Assembly (NCBI GenBank): GCA_030063045.1
Contig: JAQSEB010000078.1
Span: 564,001-628,000, forward strand
DNA length: 64,000 bases
DNA from: Pratylenchus scribneri
Lineage: Eukaryota > Nematoda > Chromadorea > Rhabditida > Pratylenchidae
Reading direction: 5' to 3'
This document shows, piece after piece, positions 50,463 through 60,400 of the stretch. The position numbers were made by a program, and so were the translations under genes. The notes beneath the pieces are model-generated. The model did no database searches. It saw only the letters and a list, made by a program, of their open reading frames with translations, and had not been told where the DNA came from. Position 1 is the first letter of the stretch; every line of letters starts with the position of its first letter.

Positions 50463-52511
50463 ATGGGCACAGTTAGGTATATATCTCTAAAATCTTTATC
50501 TTTCTAAAAAATTCTTCCTCTATTATATTCTTCTGTTGAAATTCTATAAAAATATTCTATTGATTTAATAATTTTTTCCAAAAAAATAATCAAAATTAGA
50601 GAAAAAAACTTTCTGACCAATAGATGAGTGTGCCCATGGGCACAGTTAGGTATATATCTCTAAAATCTTTATCTTTCTAAAAAATTCTTCCTCTATTATA
50701 TTCTACTGTTGAAATTCTATAAAAATATTCTATTGATTTAATAATTTTTTCCAAAAAAATAGTCAAAATTAGAGAAAAAAACTTTCTGACCAATAGATGA
50801 GTGTGCCCATGGGCACAGTTAGGTATATATCTCTAAAATCTTTATCTTTCTAAAAAATTCTTCCTCTTTTATATTCTACTGTTGAAATTCTATAAAAATA
50901 TTCTATTGATTTAATAATTTTTTCCAAAAAATAGTCAAAATTTTTAAAAAACTTTTTGACCAATAGATGAGTGTGCCCATGGGCACAGTTAGGTTTATAT
51001 CTCTAAAATCTTTATCTTTCTAAAAAATTCTTCCTCTATTATATTCTACTGTTGAAATTCTATAAAAATATTCTATTGATTTAATAATTTTTTCCAAAAA
51101 AATAGTCAAAATTTTTAAAAAACTTTTTGACCAATAGATGAGTGTGCCCATGGACACAGTTAGGTTTATATCTCTAAAATCTTTATCTTTCTAAAAAATT
51201 CTTCCTTTATTATATTCTACTGTTGAAATTCTATAAAAATATTCTATTGATTTAATAATTTTTTCCAAAAAAATAGTCAAAATTAGAGAAAAAAACTTTC
51301 TGACCAATAGATGAGTGTGCCCATGGGCACAGTTAGGTTTATATCTCTAAAATCTTTATCTTTCTAAAAAATTCTTCCTCTATTATATTCTACTGTTGAA
51401 ATTCTATAAAAATATTCTATTGATTTAATAATTTTTTCCAAAAAATAGTCAAAATTTTTAAAAAACTTTTTGACCAATAGATGAGTGTGCCCATGGGTAC
51501 AGTTAGGTTTATATCTCTAAAATCTTTATCTTTCTAAAAAATTCTTCCTCTATTATATTCTTCTGTTGAAATTTTATAAAAATATTCTATTGATTTAATA
51601 ATTTTTTCCAAAAAAATAGTCAAAATTAGAGAAAAAAACTTTCTGACCAATAGATGAGTGTGCCCATGGGCACAGTTAGGTATATATCTCTAAAATCTTT
51701 ATCTTTCTAAAAAATTCTTCCTCTATTATATTCTACTATTGAAATACTATAAAAATATTCTATTGATTTAATAATTTTTTCCAAAAAAATAGTCAAAATT
51801 AGAGAAAAAACTTTCTGACCAATAGATGAGTGTGCCCATGGGCACAGTTAGGTATATATCTCTAAAATCTTTATCTTTCTAAAAAATTCTTCCTCTATTA
51901 TATTCTACTATTGAAATACTATAAAAATATTCTATTGATTTAATAATTTTTTCCAAAAAAATAGTCAAAATTAGAGAAAAAACTTTCTGACCAATAGATG
52001 AGTGTGCCCATGGGCACAGTTAGGTATATATCTCTAAAATCTTTATCTTTCTAAAAAATTCTTCCTCTATTATATTCTACTATTGAAATACTATAAAAAT
52101 ATTCTATTGATTTAATAATTTTTTCCAAAAAAATAGTCAAAATTAGTGAAAAAAACTTTCTGACCAATAGATGAGTGTGCCCATGGGCACAGTTAGGTAT
52201 ATATCTCTAAAATCTTTATCTTTCTAAAAAATTCTTCCTCTATTATATTCTACTATTGAAATACTATAAAAATATTCTATTGATTTAATAATTTTTTCCA
52301 AAAAAATAGTCAAAATTAGAGAAAAAAATTTCTGACCAATAGATGAGTGTGCCCATGGGCACAGTTAGGTATATATCTCTAAAATCTTTATCTTTCTAAA
52401 AAATTCTTCCTCTATTATATTCTACTGTTGAAATTCTATAAAAATATTCTATTGATTTAATAATTTTTTCCAAAAAATTTTTAAAAAACTTTTGACCAAT
52501 AGATGAGTGTG
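50463..52511 (+). repeat. Satellite A, degraded right edge (~12 monomers)
   Basis: No multi-monomer HOR is visible after the 13-monomer HOR ends. Private changes are frequent: CCTCTTTTATATTC near 50866, CATGGACACAG near 51150, CCTTTATTATATTC near 51205, ATGGGTACAG near 51495, AATTAGTGAAAA near 52143. Most copies have GTTAGGTATATATC. The final monomer (from 52423) has lost about ten bases between CCAAAAAA and ATTTTTAAAA and then stops inside the box. Confidence 0.88.
51734..52422 (+). repeat. Four-copy local amplification of one A monomer
   Basis: Four consecutive monomers starting at 51734, 51906, 52078 and 52251 share TACTATTGAAATACTATAAA, where all others read GAAATTCTATAAA or GAAATTTTATAAA. 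Spacings are 172, 172 and 173 bp. They differ from each other only in the A-run. This is a simple monomer-by-monomer expansion right at the array edge. Confidence 0.9.
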
Positions 52512-52518
52512 ATCCCCA
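52505..52518. other. Satellite A / satellite B junction
   Basis: The sequence reads GAGTGTG|ATCCCCAC. It matches satellite A through the G at 52511 and satellite B from 52512. The A part stops four bases into the left arm of the 16-bp palindrome (TGTG of TGTGCCC). No unique DNA, target-site duplication or transposon end lies between the families. The two sides share only a C-run with nearby A or T, so any microhomology is very short. Confidence 0.93.
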
Positions 52519-55174
52519 CAATCTTTTCTAATAGTATTTTTTAAGCATATTCTAGGCCATACATATATTTGTAATATTTGAAATTGAAATTTTCTATGAG
52601 TTTTAAGAAAAAAGTTTAAAATCGTTATTTCTCTTCAGAATTTTAATATTAATCCCCACAATCTTTTCTAATAGTATTTTTTATGCATATTCTAGGCCAT
52701 ACATGTATTTGAAATATTTGAAATTGAAATTTTCTATGAGTTTTTAGAAAAAAGTTTAAAATCGCTATTTCTCTTTGGAATTTTAATATTAATCCCCACA
52801 ATCTTTTCTAATAGTATTTTTTAAGCATATTCTAAGCCATACATATATTTGTAATATTTGAAATTGAAATTTTCTATGAGTTTTAAGAAAAAAGTTTAAA
52901 ATCGCTATTTCTCTTTGGAATTTTAATATTAATCCCCACAATCTTTTCTAATAGTATTTTTTAAGCATATTCTAGGCCATACATATATTTGTAATATTTG
53001 AAATTGAAATTTTCTATGAGTTTTAAGAAAAAAGTTTAAAATCGTTATTTCTCTTCAGAATTTTAATATTAATCCCCACAATCTTTTCTAATAGTATTTT
53101 TTATGCATATTCTAGGCCATACATGTATTTGAAATATTTGAAATTGAAATTTTCTATGAGTTTTTAGAAAAAAGGTTAAAAAATCGCTATTTCTCTTTGT
53201 AATTTTAATATTAATCCCCACAATCTTTTCTAATAGTATTTTTTAAGCATATTCTAGGCCATACATATATTTGTAATATTTGAAATTGAAATTTTCTATG
53301 AGTTTTAAGAAAAAAGTTTAAAATCGCTATTTCTCTTTGGAATTTTAATATTAATCCCCACAATCTTTTCTAATAGTATTTTTTAAGCATATTCTAGGCC
53401 ATACATATATTTGTAATATTTGAAATTGAAATTTTCTATGAGTTTTAAGAAAAAAGTTTAAAATCGCTATTTCTCTTCAGAATTTTAATATTAATCCCCA
53501 CAATCTTTTCTAATAGTATTTTTTAAGCATCTTCTAGGCCATACTTATATTTGTAATATTTGAAATTGAAATTTTCTATGAGTTTTAAGAAAAAAGTTTA
53601 AAATCGCTATTTCTCTTTGGAATTTTAATATTAATCCCCACAATCTTTTCTAATAGTATTTTTTAAGCATATTCTAGGCCATACATATATTTGTAATATT
53701 TGAAATTGAAATTTTCTATGAGTTTTAAGAAAAAAGTTTAAAATCGCTATTTCTCTTTGGAATTTTAATATTAATCCCCACAATCTTTTCTAATAGTATT
53801 TTTTAAGAATCTTCTAGGCCATACATATATTTGTAATATTTGAAATTGAAATTTTCTATGAGTTTTAAGAAAAAAGTTTAAAATCGTTATTTCTCTTCAG
53901 AATTTTAATATTAATCCCCACAATCTTTTCTAATAGTATTTTTTATGCATATTCTAGGCCATACATGTATTTGAAATATTTGAAATTGAAATTTTCTATG
54001 AGTTTTTAGAAAAAAGTTTAAAATCGCTATTTCTCTTCAGAATTTTAATATTAATCCCCACAATCTTTTCTAATAGTATTTTTTAAGCATATTCTAGGCC
54101 ATACATATATTTGAAATTTTTGAAATTGAAATTTTCTATGAGTTTTTAGAAAAAAGGTTAAAATCGCTATTTCTCTTCAGAATTTTAATATTAATCCCCA
54201 CAATCTTTTCTAATAGTATTTTTTTAAGCATATTCTAGGCCCTACATGTATTTGAAATTTTTGAAATTGAAATTTTCTATGAGTTTTTAGAAAAAAGTTT
54301 AAAATCGCTATTTCTCTTTGGAATTTTAATATTAATCCCCACAATCTTTTCTAATAGTATTTTTTAAGCATATTCTAGGCCATACATATATTTGTAATAT
54401 TTGAAATTGAAATTTTCTATGAGTTTTAAGAAAAAAGTTTAAAATCGCTATTTCTCTTTGGAATTTTAATATTAATCCCCACAATCTTTTCTAATAGTAT
54501 TTTTTAAGCATATTCTAGGCCATACATATATTTGTAATATTTGAAATTGAAATTTTCTATGAGTTTTAAGAAAAAAGTTTAAAATCGCTATTTCTCTTCA
54601 GAATTTTAATATTAATCCCCACAATCTTTTCTAATAGTATTTTTTATGCATATTCTAGGCCATACATGTATTTGAAATATTTGAAATTGAAATTTTCTAT
54701 GAGTTTTTAGAAAAAAGTTTAAAATCGCTATTTCTCTTTGGAATTTTAATATTAATCCCCACAATCTTTTCTAATAGTATTTTTTAAGCATATTCTAGGC
54801 CATACATATATTTGTAATATTTGAAATTGAAATTTTCTATGAGTTTTAAGAAAAAAGTTTAAAATCGTTATTTCTCTTCAGAATTTTAATATTAATTCCC
54901 ACAATCTTTTCTAATAGTATTTTTTAAGCATATTCTAGGCCATACATATATTTGTAATATTTGAAATTGAAATTTTCTATGAGTTTTAAGAAAAAAGTTT
55001 AAAATCGTTATTTCTCTTCAGAATTTTAATATTAATCCCCACAATCTTTTCTAATAGTATTTTTTATGCATATTCTAGGCCATACATATATTTGTAATAT
55101 TTGAAATTGAAATTTTCTATGAGTTTTTAGAAAAAAGTTTAAAATCGCTATTTCTCTTTGGAATTTTAATATTA
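52512..55174 (+). repeat. Satellite B, varied left segment (19 monomers)
   Basis: The ATATATTTG and ATGTATTTG types alternate without a long HOR, often as a pair in which a CTTCAG monomer is followed by an ATGCAT one. Private changes are more frequent than further right: GGTTAAAAAATCGC with two extra bases near 53174, AAGCATCTTCTAGG near 53526, ACTTATATTTG near 53543, AAGAATCTTCTAGG near 53806, an extra T and GGCCCTACAT near 54221-54245, and ATTAATTCCCAC near 54892. Confidence 0.87.
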
Positions 55175-55175
55175 A
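55166..55175. other. TTAATATTAA palindrome at the satellite B monomer joint (one example)
   Basis: TTAATATTAA is self-complementary and occurs once at every B monomer joint I looked at, immediately before TCCCCAC. It contains an SspI site. In so AT-rich a repeat a 10-bp A/T palindrome is not remarkable, but its constancy is clear. Confidence 0.6.
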
Positions 55176-55314
55176 TCCCCACAATCTTTTCTAATAGTAT
55201 TTTTTAAGCATATTCTAGGCCATACATATATTTGTAATATTTGAAATTGAAATTTTCTATGAGTTTTAAGAAAAAAGTTTAAAATCGCTATTTCTCTTTG
55301 GAATTTTAATATTA
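55175..55314 (+). repeat. Representative satellite B monomer (140 bp)
   Basis: It starts at ATCCCCAC, my chosen phase because the A/B junction falls there. By hand count about 31 of 140 bases are G or C. G and C are most concentrated in ATCCCCAC, CTAGGCC and ATCGC. The ACATATATTTG type shown here is the commonest in HOR positions 1, 2, 6 and 8. Confidence 0.9.
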
Positions 55315-57394
55315 ATCCCCACAATCTTTTCTAATAGTATTTTTTAAGCATATTCTAGGCCATACATATATTTGTAATATTTGAAATTGAAATTTTCTAT
55401 GAGTTTTAAGAAAAAAGTTTAAAATCGCTATTTCTCTTCAGAATTTTAATATTAATCCCCACAATCTTTTCTAATAGTATTTTTTAAGCATATTCTAGGC
55501 CATACATGTATTTGAAATATTTGAAATTGAAATTTTCTATGAGTTTTTAGAAAAAAGTTTAAAATCGCTATTTCTCTTTGGAATTTTAATATTAATCCCC
55601 ACAATCTTTTCTAATAGTATTTTTTAAGCATATTCTAGGCCATACATGTATTTGAAATTTTTGAAATTGAAATTTTCTATGAGTTTTTAGAAAAAAGTTT
55701 AAAATCGCTATTTCTCTTTGGAATTTTAATATTAATCCCCACAATCTTTTCTAATAGTATTTTTTAAGCATATTCTAGGCCATACATGTATTTGAAATTT
55801 TTGAAATTGAAATTTTCTATGAGTTTTTAGAAAAAAGTTTAAAATCGCTATTTCTCTTTGGAATTTTAATATTAATCCCCACAATCTTTTCTAATAGTAT
55901 TTTTTAAGCATATTCTAGGCCATACATATATTTGTAATATTTGAAATTGAAATTTTCTATGAGTTTTAAGAAAAAAGTTTAAAATCGCTATTTCTCTTTG
56001 GAATTTTAATATTAATCCCCACAATCTTTTCTAATAGTATTTTTTAGGCAGTTTCTAGGCCATACATGTATTTGAAATTTTTGAAATTGAAATTTTCTAT
56101 GAGTTTTAAGAAAAAAGTTTAAAATCGCTATTTCTCTTTGGAATTTTAATATTAATCCCCACAATCTTTTCTAATAGTATTTTTTAAGCATATTCTAGGC
56201 CATACATATATTTGTAATATTTGAAATTGAAATTTTCTATGAGTTTTAAGAAAAAAGTTTAAAATCGCTATTTCTCTTCAGAATTTTAATATTAATCCCC
56301 ACAATCTTTTCTAATAGTATTTTTTAAGCATATTCTAGGCCATACATGTATTTGAAATATTTGAAATTGTGAGTTTTTAGAAAAAAGTTTAAAATCGCTA
56401 TTTCTCTTTGGAATTTTAATATTAATCCCCACAATCTTTTCTAATAGTATTTTTTAAGCATATTCTAGGCCATACATATATTTGTAATATTTGAAATTGA
56501 AATTTTCTATGAGTTTTAAGAAAAAAGTTTAAAATCGCTATTTCTCTTTGGAATTTTAATATTAATCCCCACAATCTTTTCTAATAGTATTTTTTAAGCA
56601 TATTCTAGGCCATACATATATTTGTAATATTTGAAATTGAAATTTTCTATGAGTTTTAAGAAAAAAGTTTAAAATCGCTATTTCTCTTCAGAATTTTAAT
56701 ATTAATCCCCACAATCTTTTCTAATAGTATTTTTTAAGCATATTCTAGGCCATACATGTATTTGAAATTTTTGAAATTGAAATTTTCTATGAGTTTTTAG
56801 AAAAAAGTTTAAAATCGCTATTTCTCTTTGGAATTTTAATATTAATCCCCACAATCTTTTCTAATAGTATTTTTTAAGCATATTCTAGGCCATACATGTA
56901 TTTGAAATTTTTGAAATTGAAATTTTCTATGAGTTTTTAGAAAAAAGTTTAAAATCGCTATTTCTCTTTGGAATTTTAATATTAATCCCCACAATCTTTT
57001 CTAATAGTATTTTTTAAGCATATTCTAGGCCATACATGTATTTGAAATTTTTGAAATTGAAATTTTCTATGAGTTTTTAGAAAAAAGTTTAAAATCGCTA
57101 TTTCTCTTTGGAATTTTAATATTAATCCCCACAATCTTTTCTAATAGTATTTTTTAAGCATATTCTAGGCCATACATATATTTGTAATATTTGAAATTGA
57201 AATTTTCTATGAGTTTTAAGAAAAAAGTTTAAAATCGCTATTTCTCTTCAGAATTTTAATATTAATCCCCACAATCTTTTCTAATAGTATTTTTTAAGCA
57301 TATTCTAGGCCATACATGTATTTGAAATATTTGAAATTGTGAGTTTTTAGAAAAAAGTTTAAAATCGCTATTTCTCTTTGGAATTTTAATATTA
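55175..57394 (+). repeat. Satellite B 16-monomer HOR, copy 1 (2220 bp)
   Basis: There are sixteen monomers, fourteen of 140 bp and two of 130 bp, giving 16 x 140 - 20 = 2220. The two short ones (TTTGAAATTGTGAG near 56361 and 57331) have a 10-bp deletion. One monomer has GGCAGTTTCTAGG (near 56046). The unit divides into a nine-monomer and a seven-monomer block, each ending with the short monomer, and the two blocks are clearly related to each other. Confidence 0.93.
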
Positions 57395-59614
57395 ATCCCC
57401 ACAATCTTTTCTAATAGTATTTTTTAAGCATATTCTAGGCCATACATATATTTGTAATATTTGAAATTGAAATTTTCTATGAGTTTTAAGAAAAAAGTTT
57501 AAAATCGCTATTTCTCTTTGGAATTTTAATATTAATCCCCACAATCTTTTCTAATAGTATTTTTTAAGCATATTCTAGGCCATACATATATTTGTAATAT
57601 TTGAAATTGAAATTTTCTATGAGTTTTAAGAAAAAAGTTTAAAATCGCTATTTCTCTTCAGAATTTTAATATTAATCCCCACAATCTTTTCTAATAGTAT
57701 TTTTTAAGCATATTCTAGGCCATACATGTATTTGAAATTTTTGAAATTGAAATTTTCTATGAGTTTTTAGAAAAAAGTTTAAAATCGCTATTTCTCTTTG
57801 GAATTTTAATATTAATCCCCACAATCTTTTCTAATAGTATTTTTTAAGCATATTCTAGGCCATACATGTATTTGAAATTTTTGAAATTGAAATTTTCTAT
57901 GAGTTTTTAGAAAAAAGTTTAAAATCGCTATTTCTCTTTGGAATTTTAATATTAATCCCCACAATCTTTTCTAATAGTATTTTTTAAGCATATTCTAGGC
58001 CATACATGTATTTGAAATTTTTGAAATTGAAATTTTCTATGAGTTTTTAGAAAAAAGTTTAAAATCGCTATTTCTCTTTGGAATTTTAATATTAATCCCC
58101 ACAATCTTTTCTAATAGTATTTTTTAAGCATATTCTAGGCCATACATATATTTGTAATATTTGAAATTGAAATTTTCTATGAGTTTTAAGAAAAAAGTTT
58201 AAAATCGCTATTTCTCTTTGGAATTTTAATATTAATCCCCACAATCTTTTCTAATAGTATTTTTTAGGCAGTTTCTAGGCCATACATGTATTTGAAATTT
58301 TTGAAATTGAAATTTTCTATGAGTTTTAAGAAAAAAGTTTAAAATCGCTATTTCTCTTTGGAATTTTAATATTAATCCCCACAATCTTTTCTAATAGTAT
58401 TTTTTAAGCATATTCTAGGCCATACATATATTTGTAATATTTGAAATTGAAATTTTCTATGAGTTTTAAGAAAAAAGTTTAAAATCGCTATTTCTCTTCA
58501 GAATTTTAATATTAATCCCCACAATCTTTTCTAATAGTATTTTTTAAGCATATTCTAGGCCATACATGTATTTGAAATATTTGAAATTGTGAGTTTTTAG
58601 AAAAAAGTTTAAAATCGCTATTTCTCTTTGGAATTTTAATATTAATCCCCACAATCTTTTCTAATAGTATTTTTTAAGCATATTCTAGGCCATACATATA
58701 TTTGTAATATTTGAAATTGAAATTTTCTATGAGTTTTAAGAAAAAAGTTTAAAATCGCTATTTCTCTTTGGAATTTTAATATTAATCCCCACAATCTTTT
58801 CTAATAGTATTTTTTAAGCATATTCTAGGCCATACATATATTTGTAATATTTGAAATTGAAATTTTCTATGAGTTTTAAGAAAAAAGTTTAAAATCGCTA
58901 TTTCTCTTCAGAATTTTAATATTAATCCCCACAATCTTTTCTAATAGTATTTTTTAAGCATATTCTAGGCCATACATGTATTTGAAATTTTTGAAATTGA
59001 AATTTTCTATGAGTTTTTAGAAAAAAGTTTAAAATCGCTATTTCTCTTTGGAATTTTAATATTAATCCCCACAATCTTTTCTAATAGTATTTTTTAAGCA
59101 TATTCTAGGCCATACATGTATTTGAAATTTTTGAAATTGAAATTTTCTATGAGTTTTTAGAAAAAAGTTTAAAATCGCTATTTCTCTTTGGAATTTTAAT
59201 ATTAATCCCCACAATCTTTTCTAATAGTATTTTTTAAGCATATTCTAGGCCATACATGTATTTGAAATTTTTGAAATTGAAATTTTCTATGAGTTTTTAG
59301 AAAAAAGTTTAAAATCGCTATTTCTCTTTGGAATTTTAATATTAATCCCCACAATCTTTTCTAATAGTATTTTTTAAGCATATTCTAGGCCATACATATA
59401 TTTGTAATATTTGAAATTGAAATTTTCTATGAGTTTTAAGAAAAAAGTTTAAAATCGCTATTTCTCTTCAGAATTTTAATATTAATCCCCACAATCTTTT
59501 CTAATAGTATTTTTTAAGCATATTCTAGGCCATACATGTATTTGAAATATTTGAAATTGTGAGTTTTTAGAAAAAAGTTTAAAATCGCTATTTCTCTTTG
59601 GAATTTTAATATTA
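57395..59614 (+). repeat. Satellite B 16-monomer HOR, copy 2 (2220 bp)
   Basis: Short monomers near 58581 and 59551 and GGCAGTTTC near 58266 are each exactly 2220 bp after their counterparts. I noticed one type difference in the third monomer (GAAATTTTTG for GAAATATTTG). Confidence 0.93.
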
Positions 59615-60400
59615 ATCCCCACAATCTTTTCTAATAGTATTTTTTAAGCATATTCTAGGCCATACATATATTTGTAATATTTGAAATTGAAATTTTCTAT
59701 GAGTTTTAAGAAAAAAGTTTAAAATCGCTATTTCTCTTTGGAATTTTAATATTAATCCCCACAATCTTTTCTAATAGTATTTTTTAAGCATATTCTAGGC
59801 CATACATATATTTGTAATATTTGAAATTGAAATTTTCTATGAGTTTTAAGAAAAAAGTTTAAAATCGCTATTTCTCTTCAGAATTTTAATATTAATCCCC
59901 ACAATCTTTTCTAATAGTATTTTTTAAGCATATTCTAGGCCATACATGTATTTGAAATTTTTGAAATTGAAATTTTCTATGAGTTTTTAGAAAAAAGTTT
60001 AAAATCGCTATTTCTCTTTGGAATTTTAATATTAATCCCCACAATCTTTTCTAATAGTATTTTTTAAGCATATTCTAGGCCATACATGTATTTGAAATTT
60101 TTGAAATTGAAATTTTCTATGAGTTTTTAGAAAAAAGTTTAAAATCGCTATTTCTCTTTGGAATTTTAATATTAATCCCCACAATCTTTTCTAATAGTAT
60201 TTTTTAAGCATATTCTAGGCCATACATGTATTTGAAATTTTTGAAATTGAAATTTTCTATGAGTTTTTAGAAAAAAGTTTAAAATCGCTATTTCTCTTTG
60301 GAATTTTAATATTAATCCCCACAATCTTTTCTAATAGTATTTTTTAAGCATATTCTAGGCCATACATATATTTGTAATATTTGAAATTGAAATTTTCTAT
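59615..60400 (+). repeat. Satellite B 16-monomer HOR, partial copy 3
   Basis: The first five monomers follow the HOR order. In the sixth, GTTTTTAG and CTTCAG replace GTTTTAAG and CTTTGG, and the order is lost. Confidence 0.85.

Larger units (their letters stand above)
1..52511 (+). repeat. Satellite A tandem array (~170-173 bp monomer, ~308 copies)
   Basis: This is a continuous head-to-tail array of one AT-rich monomer. I see no inversion and no inserted unique DNA. Monomer length varies with small indels: 173 and 170 bp for the first two copies, exactly 171 bp in the uniform block, and about 157 bp in copies that carry a 14-bp deletion. Copies fall into recombining subtypes: TTAGAG versus TTTTTA before the A-run, CCAAAAAAATAG versus CTAAATAAATAG, CTTTATC versus CATTGTC, TACTG versus TTCTG at the monomer start, and GGGCAC, GGGCAA or GGGAAC at the palindrome. 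The array extends past the left edge. The likely role is structural heterochromatin, possibly centromeric; that is inference from size, homogeneity and HOR structure. The family is not one I recognise. Confidence 0.97.

Noticed and set aside
1..52511. TATAAAA and CCAAT motifs in every A monomer, read as promoters
   Set aside because: The TATAAAA arises from the AT-rich composition and lies upstream of no reading frame. CCAAT lies in the conserved box, but there is no gene to regulate. I see no support for promoter calls, although satellite transcription cannot be excluded.
1..52511. Telomeric repeat, from TTAGG in AGTTAGGTTTATATC
   Set aside because: TTAGG occurs once per monomer and never in tandem, so it is not a telomere array.
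52490..52530. Transposon end or target-site duplication at the A/B junction
   Set aside because: The sequence passes directly from one satellite to the other, with no terminal repeat, poly-A tail or duplicated flank.
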